From assembly GCA_027491255.1 (NCBI GenBank), contig JAIXWM010000177.1, forward strand, positions 1 through 64,000: a stretch of DNA of 64,000 nt, in the 5' to 3' direction. Source of the stretch: Rubrivivax sp. (GTDB lineage: Bacteria; Pseudomonadota; Gammaproteobacteria; Burkholderiales; Burkholderiaceae_C). How positions within the stretch are numbered: the first letter of the stretch is position 1; every line of letters begins with the position of its first letter. The position numbers were made by a program, and so were the translations under genes. Below are positions 36,238-45,942 of the stretch, one piece after another. The notes beneath the pieces are model-generated. The model had not been told where the DNA came from. It did not search any database and saw nothing but the letters and a program-made list of their open reading frames with translations.

Positions 36238-36268
36238 GGGCATGAGCTCCTCGAGGGTGGGTGGTGAA

Positions 36269-37126
<858 letters not shown>

Positions 37127-37204
37127 GCGGGCACGGCGCCCGTCGCGCGCCCGCCAGCAGACCAGCGCGACCAGGCGCGACGAGCCCGGCCCACGCTGCA
37201 GGCT

Positions 37205-38194
37205 TCAGAGCCGGTCGGGGCTCTCGCCCGCGACCTCGCCGGCCACCGCCCGCAGCGATTCCAGCAGCAACCGGACCGCGGGCAGGGGCGTCGTGTCCCG
37301 CAGCGTGAACAGGCTGAGCGGGCCACGGATGTCGGGGAGGGGGCAGACCACGCGCGCCAGCAGGCCGCGCCGCGCGAAATGCGCGGCCACATGCTCGGGC
37401 ATGAGCGCGAAACGCCTGTCGTTGTGCAGGATCTGCTGGCTGACCAGCAGCGAGGCCGACTCGATGACGTCGGTGGGGGCACGACCGGCCGCCGCCAGGA
37501 AGGCGGTGTCGATGCGCACCCGCACCGGCACGCCGCGCGGCGGCAGGATCCAGGGCTCGTCCACCAGTTCCCGCAGCGTGAAGCGCGGCTTGCGTCCGTC
37601 GACCGCCACCCCGGTGACGATGGTGAAGCGCTCCTCGAGCAACAGCTCGGTCTGGATGTCCGGGCCGTGCGCCTCGTTGGGCGCCCGGCCGATGACGAAA
37701 TCCAGGCTGGCGGCCCGCAGCGACTGGACCAGCGATTCCTGCGCGCCTTCGACGATCTCGATCGTCGTGGTCGGCGACGAGCACTTGAAGCGCGCCACCG
37801 CGCGCGGCAACAGCACACCGCCCATCGACCCGATGACGCCGATGCGCGCGCGCGCGCCATGGCCCAGGCGGTACTGATGCAGGTCGTCGGCGATCGCGTC
37901 GACGTCGTGCAGCACACGCGTCGCCCGGGCCAGCGCCACCCGACCCTCGGCCGTCGGTGTCATGCCCCGCGACGTGCGCTCGAACAGGGCACACCCCAGG
38001 CGGCTCTCGAGTTCCTTCAGCAAGCGGGTGGCCGCCGGCTGCGTCATCTGCAGCAAGGCCGCGGCACGCCGCAGGTTGCCGAGTTCGGCCACCGTGCGCA
38101 GCAGCAGCAACTGGCGCAGCCGCAGGCGCCCGGCCAGCGCGGGCGCGTCGGCGGCCAGCGCCGACGGCAGGGCTTCTGATTCCTTCAAAGCCAT
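37205..38194 (-). CDS. LysR-family regulator
   Basis: A 329-residue LysR protein. The HTH spans about residues 22-60 (LRLRQLLLLRTVAELGNLRR then AAALLQMTQPAATRLLKEL). A typical effector domain follows with RIGVIGSMGGVLLPRAVARF and FVIGRAPNEA. ATG 38194 gives a standard N-terminus. It is divergent from a Bug gene across 224 bp. A CCTAGCATAGG dyad lies at 38252-38262, so it probably controls that receptor (inference). Confidence 0.88.
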   Translation of the reverse strand: MALKESEALPSALAADAPALAGRLRLRQLLLLRTVAELGNLRRAAALLQMTQPAATRLLKELESRLGCALFERTSRGMTPTAEGRVALARATRVLHDVDAIADDLHQYRLGHGARARIGVIGSMGGVLLPRAVARFKCSSPTTTIEIVEGAQESLVQSLRAASLDFVIGRAPNEAHGPDIQTELLLEERFTIVTGVAVDGRKPRFTLRELVDEPWILPPRGVPVRVRIDTAFLAAAGRAPTDVIESASLLVSQQILHNDRRFALMPEHVAAHFARRGLLARVVCPLPDIRGPLSLFTLRDTTPLPAVRLLLESLRAVAGEVAGESPDRL

Positions 38195-38251
38195 ACCAAA
38201 AAACACATCGCTGAATGCAGAATAGGTATTGGACACGCATCGCGCATCGAG

Positions 38252-38262
38252 CCTAGCATAGG
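38252..38262. promoter_or_regulatory. Dyad between lysR-type and Bug genes
   Basis: CCTA-GCA-TAGG inverted repeat in the 224-bp divergent region. It is short but lies where a LysR recognition site is expected. Weak evidence on its own. Confidence 0.3.
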
Positions 38263-38418
38263 TTGTGGTGTACCGGAAGCCTCCGAGACCGCCCACTATC
38301 CCGCCGCAAGCCGCTGACCGAGCAGCCCTTGCCGGACGGAAGTCCGAGCCCGGCGCCGAAGAGGCCGGGCCCACGCAGGGGACGGTTCTCGTGTCCCCCA
38401 TCAGCTAGGAGCACCGAT

Positions 38419-39399
38419 ATGCGTTTCCCGTCTATCCTTCAGGGCCTGGTCGCGCTCGGGCTGGCCTTGTCTGCCAGCCACGCCGCGGCCCAGGACTGGC
38501 CGAACAAGCCGATCCGCTTCATCGTGCCCTTCGGGCCCGGTGGCCTGAACGACACGGTCATCGGGGCGACCCGGCAGTCGATCGAGTCGCGGCTGAAGCA
38601 GACGCTGCTGATCGACAACCGCACCGGCGGGGGCGGACAGGTCGGGATGCAGGCCATCGCCATGTCGGCGCCGGACGGCTACACCTTCGGGCTCGTTCCC
38701 TCGAACACGATGGTGATCAACCAGTTCCTGTTCCGCTCGTCGATCGATCCGCTGAAGGACTTCGTGCCCGTGACGGTGCTGGTCGACGTGCCGCTGCTGC
38801 TGGCCGTCAGCGCCAAGCACCCTGCCAAGACCGTCGACGAGTTCTTCACCAGCGTCCGCGCGCGGCCGGGGCAGGTCAACTTCGGCTCCCCGGGCCAGGC
38901 CACGCCACCACATCTGGCCGCCGAGCTGCTCGCGCGCACGGCCGGCCTGTCGGTGGTGCACGTGCCGTACAAGGGGGGGCATGACTCGGCGCTGGCCTTG
39001 AGCACGAACGAGGTCCAGTTCATGGTGATCGCGCAGGCCTCGCTGGGGGCGCAGATCGCCTCCGGCATGGTCCGCCCGCTGGCGGTGGCCTCGGCCGAGC
39101 GCCTGCAGAGCCTGCCCGACGTGCCCACCTTCGAGCAGGCCGGGCATGCCGACCTGCAGCGCGTGATCCCGCGCAACTGGTGGGGCATCATCGCGCCCAA
39201 GGGCACTCCAGCGCCCATCGTCCAACGCATGGCCGAGGAGTTCCGCCTGGCGCTGGCCGACCCCGAGGCGCAGCGCAAGCTCAAGGCGGTGGGCCTGCAG
39301 TCCGTCGCGTCCACGCCGGCGCAGTTCGCAAGCCAGTTGCCCGACGAGGCCCGGCGTTGGGGCGACCTGATCCGCTCGATGAACCTCAAGCTGCAGTAA
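38419..39399 (+). CDS. Bug-family (TctC) periplasmic receptor 4
   Basis: A 326-residue receptor. Signal peptide MRFPSILQGLVALGLALS to ASHAAAQ, then PNKPIRFIVPFGPGGLNDTV, GGGGQVGMQAIAMSAPDGYT and VPYKGGHDSALALSTNEVQF. AGGAG lies eight bases before ATG 38419. The divergent LysR gene at 37205 is its likely regulator. There is no enzyme gene in the same run, so its substrate is not suggested by context. Confidence 0.9.
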   Translation: MRFPSILQGLVALGLALSASHAAAQDWPNKPIRFIVPFGPGGLNDTVIGATRQSIESRLKQTLLIDNRTGGGGQVGMQAIAMSAPDGYTFGLVPSNTMVINQFLFRSSIDPLKDFVPVTVLVDVPLLLAVSAKHPAKTVDEFFTSVRARPGQVNFGSPGQATPPHLAAELLARTAGLSVVHVPYKGGHDSALALSTNEVQFMVIAQASLGAQIASGMVRPLAVASAERLQSLPDVPTFEQAGHADLQRVIPRNWWGIIAPKGTPAPIVQRMAEEFRLALADPEAQRKLKAVGLQSVASTPAQFASQLPDEARRWGDLIRSMNLKLQ

Positions 39400-39751
39400 C
39401 CCCCCGGATTCGGCCGTTGCCCGCCGTCTTGCGCGAGCAAGTGCTTTCCGGGTTGACCGGTGCAGCGCACGGCGCTGCCGGCTGGTCCCCCGGAACCGCA
39501 CGCAGGGTCCGGCCAGCCGCCCATACCGTTCACCCTGTCGAAGGGCGGATCGCCTACCCACCGTTCGCCCTGAGCCTGTAGAAGGGCGCGAGCGCCAAGG
39601 TGTTCCTGCAGGACTTCGACAGGCTCAGCGCGAACGGACAACAGGCCTGCAAACCCCGTGACGGCAAGGGGCGCGCCCGGGGGCGCCCTGCGGCGCTTCA
39701 CCGGTGGCAGCGCCATCGGGGCTCGGACGCCCCCGCCCGGCAGGCGGACGT
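39400..39751. other. Gene-free spacer with REP-like elements
   Basis: 352 bp between a plus-strand Bug gene and a convergent minus-strand gene. It contains the REP-like cluster at 39526-39637 and nothing else recognised. No gene is supported here. Confidence 0.5.
39526..39637. repeat. REP-like inverted repeat cluster
   Basis: Three related elements: CCGTTCACCCTGTCGAAG at 39526, CCGTTCGCCCTGAGCCTGTA at 39561, and the inverted CAGGCTCAGCGCGAACGG ending at 39637. The last two can fold into a long imperfect hairpin between convergent genes. The same CAGGGCGAACGG-type sequence closes direct-repeat copy A near 5311-5322. Confidence 0.7.
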
Positions 39752-40297
39752 TCAGTCGGGGTGGATGCCGGTGGCCACCAGGAAGCGCGAGACCATGTTG
39801 TAGGCCGCGGTCACGCCCACAAGCTCCACCGTCTCGCGTTCGGACAGGTGCCGCCGCAACTCGGCGAAGGTCGCATCGGCCACGGCGACGTGGCGCGTCA
39901 TCTCGATCACCAGACCGAGCGCGGCGCGCTCGAGCGCGTTGAACAGGGCGGCATCGGCGCGCGCGGCGTCCGGGTCCCGCAGCGCTTGCGCCTGCTGCGC
40001 GCTGGCGCCGGCGGCGATGTACAGCGGCGCGTGCTGCACGTACTCGTACTCCGCGCCGTTCAAAACGGCCACCGTGCACATCGCCAGTTCGCGCAGGCGG
40101 CGGTCGACCAGCAGGCCGTTGCGCACCGCGCCCAGGAAGGTGTTCCACCCGGCCGCCAGCGCCGGGCTGTGCAGCAGCATGCGGTCGAGCGCGAGCAGCT
40201 CGCCGCCGCGCCGCGCGCGGATGGCGGCAACCACCTCGGCGGGCTCGGCAATGTCGGCGGGTACAAAGGGAATGCGGGGACCGGTGGTCGGGTTCAT
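39752..40297 (-). CDS. Carboxymuconolactone decarboxylase (AhpD-like) family protein
   Basis: A 181-residue all-helical CMD-family protein. RRLRELAMCTVAVLNGAEYEYVQHAPL (shown as RRLRELAMCTVAVL and EYEYVQHAPL) has the family's conserved Glu/His, but only one Cys, so no AhpD-type CxxC pair. The C-terminal ETVELVGVTAAYNMVSRFL is typical. ATG 40297 follows the MNPTTGPRIPF convention. It is divergent from a Bug gene 218 bp away. An enzymatic role in ring-cleavage chemistry is possible but unproven. Confidence 0.8.
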   Translation of the reverse strand: MNPTTGPRIPFVPADIAEPAEVVAAIRARRGGELLALDRMLLHSPALAAGWNTFLGAVRNGLLVDRRLRELAMCTVAVLNGAEYEYVQHAPLYIAAGASAQQAQALRDPDAARADAALFNALERAALGLVIEMTRHVAVADATFAELRRHLSERETVELVGVTAAYNMVSRFLVATGIHPD

Positions 40298-40515
40298 GGG
40301 ATGGACGCGCAGGAGGAAGGAACGGGCGGAGATGCGGCGGGCGCGATGCGACACCCCTGGCGGGACGGCCGTCACGGCGCCTGGAACCATCCTATCGCCC
40401 GGCCCGCTGCAGCGCGACGACCGGCCTGCAGCCCCGGCGCTTCTCCAGCGCACCGGGACGGCCGACGGTGGCCCTCACACAGCTGGCGTGCGGCCCTGCG
40501 GATACGATCACCGGC

Positions 40516-41691
40516 ATGCCGCAGGCCACGACGCCCCTCAGCCGCAGGCGCACCAGCGCGCCCGAGCCGTTGCAGCACCGCCCGCGTGCGCGGGCGCAAC
40601 CCGCTCCACTGGCCTTGCCGAGCAGCTCCAGGGCGCACCGCCCGCGCGCGCAGACGCACCCTGCCCTGGCACTTGCGCCACTGGCTCCTTCACCGCACCG
40701 CCCGCGCGCGCTGGCACACCCACCGACGCGCCGTGCATCGGCCTTGCTGGCGGCGATGGCCGCGCTGCTCCTGGCCTTGCCGGCGGCCGCCTGCCCCGGC
40801 GGCACGGTGCGCCTTGTCGTGCCCGTGGTTGCCGGCGGCCCGATGGACCGGCTGGCGCGATCGCTGGCCGAGCAGCTGGCGCGCGCAAGCGGCCAGCCGC
40901 ACGTGGTGGACAACCGCTCCGGCGGCATGACGATCCCGGCCTGGGACGCGGTGGCCAAGGCGCCGGCCGATGGCTGCACGCTGCTGGTGGCGAGCACGAG
41001 CGGGCGCACCGTGCTGCCCTGGCAGGTCAACGGCCGCCTGCCCTTCGATGCCGCCCGCGACCTGCTGCCCGTCACGCCCCTGGCCGACGTGCCGCAGCTC
41101 TTCGTCGCCCACCCGGGAGCGGGCATCCGCTCGCTGCCCGAGCTGGTGCGACGCGCGCGCGAGCACCCCACGGGCATCGCGATCGCGATCCCGACGCCGG
41201 GCGCGATGACGCACCTGGCGGCCGTCGCGCTGCAGCGCGAGACCGGCATCCGGCTCAACGAGATTCCCTACCGAGGCGGCGCGCCGGCGGCGCTGGCCGT
41301 GCGTGCCGGCGAGGTGGCGGTGATGTCGGCCGACGTCGGCGCCGTGCTCCCCCTGGTGCGCAGCGGCGAGCTCATCGCGCTGGCGACCGCCAGCGCGCGG
41401 CGCCTGCCGCAGCTGCCCGAGGTTCCCACCGTGGCCGAGGCCGGTTTCGGCACGCTGGAGGCGGCCAACGCCTACGCCCTCTTCGCGCCGGCCGGCCTGC
41501 CGCCGGCCCTGCTGCAGCGCCTGCACGAACGTGTCGAGGCCGCCATGCGCCGCCCCGAGACGGCCGAGCCGCTGCGCGGGGTCGGCATGGTCCCCCGCGT
41601 CATCACGCCTGCGGCCTTCGAGGCCGAGCTGCGCGAGCAGGAGCGCCGCCTCGAGCCGCTGGCGCGCGCGGCCACGCAGTTGGGGCAGTAG
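40516..41691 (+). CDS. Bug-family (TctC) receptor 5 with repeat-bearing N-terminus
   Basis: The C-terminal 300 residues are a Bug receptor: signal-like LLAAMAALLLALPAAA, TVRLVVPVVAGGPMDRLAR, NEIPYRGGAPAALAVRAGEV and a PTVAEAGFG loop. From ATG 40516 there are some 75 extra residues made of Pro/Ala/Arg with three HRPRA units. These reflect a DNA repeat (CACCGCCCGCGYGCGC at about 40576, 40639 and 40696). A start near the hydrophobic stretch (for example ATG 40756 or a nearby TTG) would give a normal-sized secreted protein and is preferred biologically. Confidence 0.75.
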   Translation: MPQATTPLSRRRTSAPEPLQHRPRARAQPAPLALPSSSRAHRPRAQTHPALALAPLAPSPHRPRALAHPPTRRASALLAAMAALLLALPAAACPGGTVRLVVPVVAGGPMDRLARSLAEQLARASGQPHVVDNRSGGMTIPAWDAVAKAPADGCTLLVASTSGRTVLPWQVNGRLPFDAARDLLPVTPLADVPQLFVAHPGAGIRSLPELVRRAREHPTGIAIAIPTPGAMTHLAAVALQRETGIRLNEIPYRGGAPAALAVRAGEVAVMSADVGAVLPLVRSGELIALATASARRLPQLPEVPTVAEAGFGTLEAANAYALFAPAGLPPALLQRLHERVEAAMRRPETAEPLRGVGMVPRVITPAAFEAELREQERRLEPLARAATQLGQ

Positions 41692-41725
41692 GCCTGGGCA
41701 GCGCGGCCCCTCTGCGCCCTGGCGA

Positions 41726-42697
41726 TCAGCCGGCTGCGCAGCGGCAGCGCGCGAAGCGCACCACGGTGACGCCGCGGCGCGCCTGGCGCGTCGAGGGCAT
41801 CACGAGCACGCAGTCGTCGTGCGGCGTGGCCACGGGCTCGCCGTCGTTGTCGCCGATGACAGTGCCCGCGCGCGCGATCGACTCCAGCCCGCGGTAGGGC
41901 GCTGCGAAGCGGAAGCGCTCGCTGCGGGCGACCACGGCGCCGGTGACCTCCAACACGTCCTGCGGCCCGGCGTCGGGCTGCCGCCAGCCGGGCAGCGCCC
42001 GCGCAGCCTCGGCGTCACCGAGCACACCCGCCTCGACCAGGAAGCGCGCGCACAGGTCCTGCGCGACGTCCCGGCTCGCCGGGTCGGCATGGAAGCCGCA
42101 TTCGGCCAGCAGCGAGCGCGCATCGCCGGCCGCGGCGTCGGGCAGGCCGAAGCGGCCGTAGTCGCGCATTCGCACGCCGTCGGCATGCCCGCCATCGACG
42201 ACCACATGCGCCGGGCTGCGCAGCGCCCGCGCGAGCGCCACGTTGCGCGGCTGCAGGCCGGTCAGCAGCAGCGGCGCGCAGGGCTCGTGCATCGAGTGCA
42301 GGTCCAGCAGCCAGTCGGCGGCCTCGACGAAGGGCAGCAGCGCCCGCCCGCGCCGGCGCTCGGCGCTGTCGGCCGCGGCCAGCCGCTCGGGCAGCCACTG
42401 CCGGTTCAGGTCCACGTCGACGAAGCGCGAGGCGTCCGGCCGGGCCGGATCGTGGCGGTCGAAGGCGGCCAGATTGCACAGCGCCAGCGTCAGGCGCCCC
42501 CGGCGCGGCCGGATCCCGGCCTGCAGCAGGCCCAGCACGGCCCAGGCGCCGCACCATTCGTTGCCGTGCACGAGCGCGCTGACCATCACGTGGCGGCCGG
42601 GCTGGCCGCTGTCGAAGACCCAGACCCCTTCGGTGCCGGCGTTGCCGGCGCGCCAGGGGCCGAGATGCGGCGCCTGCAGCGCGGCCGCGGGCCTCAC
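41726..42697 (-). CDS. AstE/AspA-family zinc deacylase
   Basis: A 323-residue M14-like hydrolase of the succinylglutamate desuccinylase/aspartoacylase family. Zn ligands lie in VSALVHGNEWCGAW (HxxE) and LLDLHSMH; DVDLNRQW is the substrate-carboxylate Arg block. The C-terminal beta-domain is retained (VIGDNDGEPVATPHDDCVLV). It likely releases an acyl group from an N-acyl amino acid. It lies 55 bp upstream of nothing else on its strand but next to a Bug gene ending at 42753, probably one unit. Confidence 0.82.
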   Translation of the reverse strand: MRPAAALQAPHLGPWRAGNAGTEGVWVFDSGQPGRHVMVSALVHGNEWCGAWAVLGLLQAGIRPRRGRLTLALCNLAAFDRHDPARPDASRFVDVDLNRQWLPERLAAADSAERRRGRALLPFVEAADWLLDLHSMHEPCAPLLLTGLQPRNVALARALRSPAHVVVDGGHADGVRMRDYGRFGLPDAAAGDARSLLAECGFHADPASRDVAQDLCARFLVEAGVLGDAEAARALPGWRQPDAGPQDVLEVTGAVVARSERFRFAAPYRGLESIARAGTVIGDNDGEPVATPHDDCVLVMPSTRQARRGVTVVRFARCRCAAG

Positions 42698-42752
42698 TGG
42701 ATACCCTGCGCACTGCGTCTCGGGATGAGCGCTTGGGGGCGGCCCGGCGCGC

Positions 42753-43727
42753 TCATGGCGTCTCGATCCGCGCGAACTCGACGATGCGGCGGAAGCGCTC
42801 GACCTCGTCGCGCACGAAGCGCGGCGCGTCCAGGTCGGGCGTCATCGTCACGCCCGAACTCTCGAGCCGGCCCGCCACCTCGGGCAGCCGCAGCACCTCG
42901 CGCAGCTCGCGCTGCAGCCGCGCGACGACGGGCGCGGGGGTCTTGGCGGGCGCGAACAGGCCGAACCACACGCCGATGTCCACCGCCGCGAAGCGCGGCG
43001 TCTCGGCCAGCGCCGGGATCTCGCGCGCCGCCGCCGAACGCTGGCGCGTGGTCAGGCCGATCGCCTTCATGCGCCCCTCGCGGATGTGCGGCAGCGCGCT
43101 CGACAGCACGAACACCGCGAAATCGACCTGGCCGCCGAGCAGGTCGGTCACCATCTGCGGCGCGCCGCGGTAGGGCACGTGCACCAGGTCGACCCCGCCC
43201 TCGCGCTTGATCAACTCGCCGGCCAGGTGCAGCGGCGTGCCGTTGCCCGAGGTCGCGTAGCTGAACTTGCCCGGCTGCCGGGCCGCGAAGGCCTGGAACG
43301 CGGTGGCGTCGGACAGGCCGGTGCGCGGGTGGGCCACCAGCACCAGCGGCTGCGCGCCGATCATGCCCACAGCCGCCAGGTCCTGCAGACCGTCGTAGCG
43401 CGAGGACTTCGAGATCAGCTGGTTGATGCCGACCTCGCTGGGCGAGCCCAGCAGCAGCGTGTAGCCGTCGGGCCGGGCGGCCGCCACCTTGGCCGCGCCC
43501 AGCGTGCCCCCGGCCCCGGCGACGTTCTCGACCACGACCTGCTGGCCGAGCCGGCGCGCGAGCTCGGGGGCGACCGCGCGCGCCACCAGGTCGACGCTGC
43601 CGCCGGGGGAATAGCCCACGACCAGCGTGAGCGCGCGCGTGGGATAGGAGGCCTCCTGCGCCAGCGCCGGCAGCAAGGCAAGCGCGCCGAGGCCCAGCGC
43701 CAGGGTTCGACGGGACAGGGACGACAT
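42753..43727 (-). CDS. Bug-family (TctC) periplasmic receptor 6
   Basis: A 324-residue receptor starting at ATG 43727 (MSSLSRRTLALGLGALALLP, cleavage near ALAQE). Blocks: TRALTLVVGYSPGGSVDLVAR, GAGGTLGAAKVAAARPDGYT and VPYRGAPQMVTDLLGGQVDF. The N-terminal SRRTLAL resembles a Tat-like twin-Arg but lacks the full consensus. It lies upstream of the AspA-like gene on the same strand with 55 bp between, suggesting uptake of the acylated substrate (inference). Confidence 0.9.
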   Translation of the reverse strand: MSSLSRRTLALGLGALALLPALAQEASYPTRALTLVVGYSPGGSVDLVARAVAPELARRLGQQVVVENVAGAGGTLGAAKVAAARPDGYTLLLGSPSEVGINQLISKSSRYDGLQDLAAVGMIGAQPLVLVAHPRTGLSDATAFQAFAARQPGKFSYATSGNGTPLHLAGELIKREGGVDLVHVPYRGAPQMVTDLLGGQVDFAVFVLSSALPHIREGRMKAIGLTTRQRSAAAREIPALAETPRFAAVDIGVWFGLFAPAKTPAPVVARLQRELREVLRLPEVAGRLESSGVTMTPDLDAPRFVRDEVERFRRIVEFARIETP

Positions 43728-43824
43728 GGGGGGTTCTCCGGCCGGGCGGCAACAGCACCGCCCGACCATTCTTCGGCCCGCCCACGCCGCGCCGCGTGCC
43801 GTTTCGGCATTAAGAATGGCCGGA

Positions 43825-44730
43825 TCAGCGTGACGGCACGAAGGCGTCCCAGACCCGCTGCAGCGCCGGCGAGGCCAGGCGCTTGCGCCTGAACAGGCGG
43901 ATCTCGAAGTCGATCGCCAGCCCCGGGTCGGCCCAGGCGGCCAGCCGCCCGGCTTCGAGGTCGGCCGCCACCATCGAGCGCGGCAGCCAGGCCACGCCCA
44001 GGCCGCGCAGCACGTACTCGCGCAGCGAATCGACCGAATCGCAGCGCAGCAGCACCGGCAGCGGCGGGGCGCCGTCCAGGTGGGCGATGTGGTCGTCCAG
44101 CAGGCGGCCCAGGGCCTGCGCGGGGTCGTAGGCGAGCAGGCGGGCGCGGCCCGGTTCGAGACCCGCCCCGGGCCCCACCCCGAGGGCCGGCCCGCCGCCG
44201 GCCCGCGCCTGCACCACCGGCAGCAGCCGGTCCTCGGCCACCCGCGCGCTGAGGAAGCGGCGCCCGTCCAGGCGCAGCGCCAGCGCCGGGTGCTGGTAGC
44301 CGAGCATCAGGTCGGCGGCGTCGCGCTCCAGCAGATCACCGGCCTCGGCCATCAGGCGTGTCAGCACTTGCACCTGGGGCGGGTCGGGCTGGCGCGCCAG
44401 CCGCGCCAGCGCGTCGGCGACCACGCCGTGCGCCAGCGCCCGGCCGGTGACGAGCCGCACCACCGCGCCGCCCCAGCCGCCCTGCAGCGCGAGCCGCAGC
44501 CGGTCGACGTCGGCCGTGGCCGCGCGCGCGTGCTGGGCCAGCTGCTCGCCCGCCGGCGTCAGCTGCACGGGCTGGCTGCCGCGCACGAACAGCGCCACGC
44601 CGAACCAGGCCTCGAGCGCGCGGATGCGGCGGCCGAAGGCCGGCGCCGTCACGTGCCGTTGCTCGGCGGCGTTCTTGAAGCTGCGCGTGGCTGCCAGCGC
44701 CAGCCAGTCCTCGAGCCACTTGAACTGCAC
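43825..44730 (-). CDS. LysR-family regulator (HypT-like subfamily)
   Basis: A 301-residue regulator with GTG start 44730 giving MQFKWLEDWLALAATRSFKN, then AAEQRHVTAPAFGRRIRALE. That HTH sequence is characteristic of the YjiE/HypT-like branch of LysR. The effector domain includes LLRCDSVDSLREYVLRGLG. It is divergent from the Bug/D-aminoacylase pair across 233 bp and is the natural candidate for their control. Confidence 0.86.
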   Translation of the reverse strand: MQFKWLEDWLALAATRSFKNAAEQRHVTAPAFGRRIRALEAWFGVALFVRGSQPVQLTPAGEQLAQHARAATADVDRLRLALQGGWGGAVVRLVTGRALAHGVVADALARLARQPDPPQVQVLTRLMAEAGDLLERDAADLMLGYQHPALALRLDGRRFLSARVAEDRLLPVVQARAGGGPALGVGPGAGLEPGRARLLAYDPAQALGRLLDDHIAHLDGAPPLPVLLRCDSVDSLREYVLRGLGVAWLPRSMVAADLEAGRLAAWADPGLAIDFEIRLFRRKRLASPALQRVWDAFVPSR

Positions 44731-44963
44731 GGTGCCCCCAGAGTCGGTGGACCCGGATTGTGGCGGGCCAGACCGAGCCGAGGCGACCGCCGTCGCGCGC
44801 CTGCAGTGGATGGACCATCGTGCCCATCGACTTGCCGCAGCATCGGGAGGAAGTCCGGGCACAGACGGCGCAGGCGCAGCCTGGGGATTTCCCGCAGCAT
44901 GCCGCGGCGCGGCCCGGACATCGACGATCATCTGCCCTCCCCCTTGAGCGCAGGAGTCCCCCG

Positions 44964-45938
44964 ATGCACCGAGTCCTCCGTTCCGCCCTGGCCGCCTTCG
45001 GGCTGGCGGCGGCTGCCCTTTCCGCAAGCGCCCAGACGGACTGGCCGAACCGCCCGATCAAGTGGGTCGTGCCTTTCGCCCCCGGTGGCCCGACCGACGC
45101 GATCTCGCGCGTGCTGTCGGCGCGGCTGGCGGAATCGCTCGGCCAAGGCGTCGTGATCGAGAACCGCAGCGGCGCGTCGGGGGCCATCGGCTCGGAATTC
45201 GTCGCCCGGGCCGCCCCGGACGGCTACACCGTCGTCTTCGGCACGCAGAGCACCCACGCGTCGAACCTGGTGTTCTTCCCGAACATGGCCTTCGACCCGA
45301 TCCGTGACTTCCAACCGCTGACGCTGGTCGGCACCTCCTGCCTGGCGCTGATCGTGCCGCCGAATGTGGCCGCGACGACGGCGCGCGAACTGGTGGAGTG
45401 GATCGGACGCCAGGGCGGCGCCGCAAGCTACGGCACGGCTGCGGCCGGCAGCTCGCAACACGTGGCCGCCGAGCTGATGCTGCGCAGCAGCAACGTCCGG
45501 GCCACGCACGTGCCCTACCGCGGCAGCGGCGCGGCCATGCCCGACCTGCTCGGCGGGCGGCTGACCTTCATGTTCGACAACCTGCCGTCTTCACTGCCGC
45601 TGGCGCGCTCGGGCAAGGTCAAGGCGCTGGCCCAGACCTGCGCGAAGCGCTCGCCGTCGGCACCCGACCTGCCGACCATGGTCGAGGCGGGCTTCAAGGA
45701 CTTCGTGATCGAGGGCTGGTACGGGGTCTTCGCGCCCGCGCGCACGCCGCGTGCGATCGCCGAGCGCCTGTCGGCCGAGATCAACAAGGCGCTGCGCCAC
45801 CCCGAGTCGATGGAACGCTGGAAGACGCTCGGTTTCGACCCGATCGGCAGCACGCCCGACCAGCTGTCCGAGCGCCAGCGCGGCGACCTGGACTACTGGC
45901 GGCGCATGATCGAGTTCACCGGGGTCAAGGTGGAGTGA
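44964..45938 (+). CDS. Bug-family (TctC) periplasmic receptor 7
   Basis: A 324-residue receptor with signal peptide VLRSALAAFGLAAAALSASA before QTDWPNRPIKWVVPFAPGG. GASGAIGSEFVARAAPDGYT and VPYRGSGAAMPDLLGGRLTF follow. CAGGAG is about seven bases before ATG 44964. It ends four bases before the D-aminoacylase start, so receptor and enzyme are one operon. An N-acyl-D-amino acid or similar amide acid is the inferred ligand. Confidence 0.9.
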   Translation: MHRVLRSALAAFGLAAAALSASAQTDWPNRPIKWVVPFAPGGPTDAISRVLSARLAESLGQGVVIENRSGASGAIGSEFVARAAPDGYTVVFGTQSTHASNLVFFPNMAFDPIRDFQPLTLVGTSCLALIVPPNVAATTARELVEWIGRQGGAASYGTAAAGSSQHVAAELMLRSSNVRATHVPYRGSGAAMPDLLGGRLTFMFDNLPSSLPLARSGKVKALAQTCAKRSPSAPDLPTMVEAGFKDFVIEGWYGVFAPARTPRAIAERLSAEINKALRHPESMERWKTLGFDPIGSTPDQLSERQRGDLDYWRRMIEFTGVKVE

Positions 45939-45942
45939 GGGC

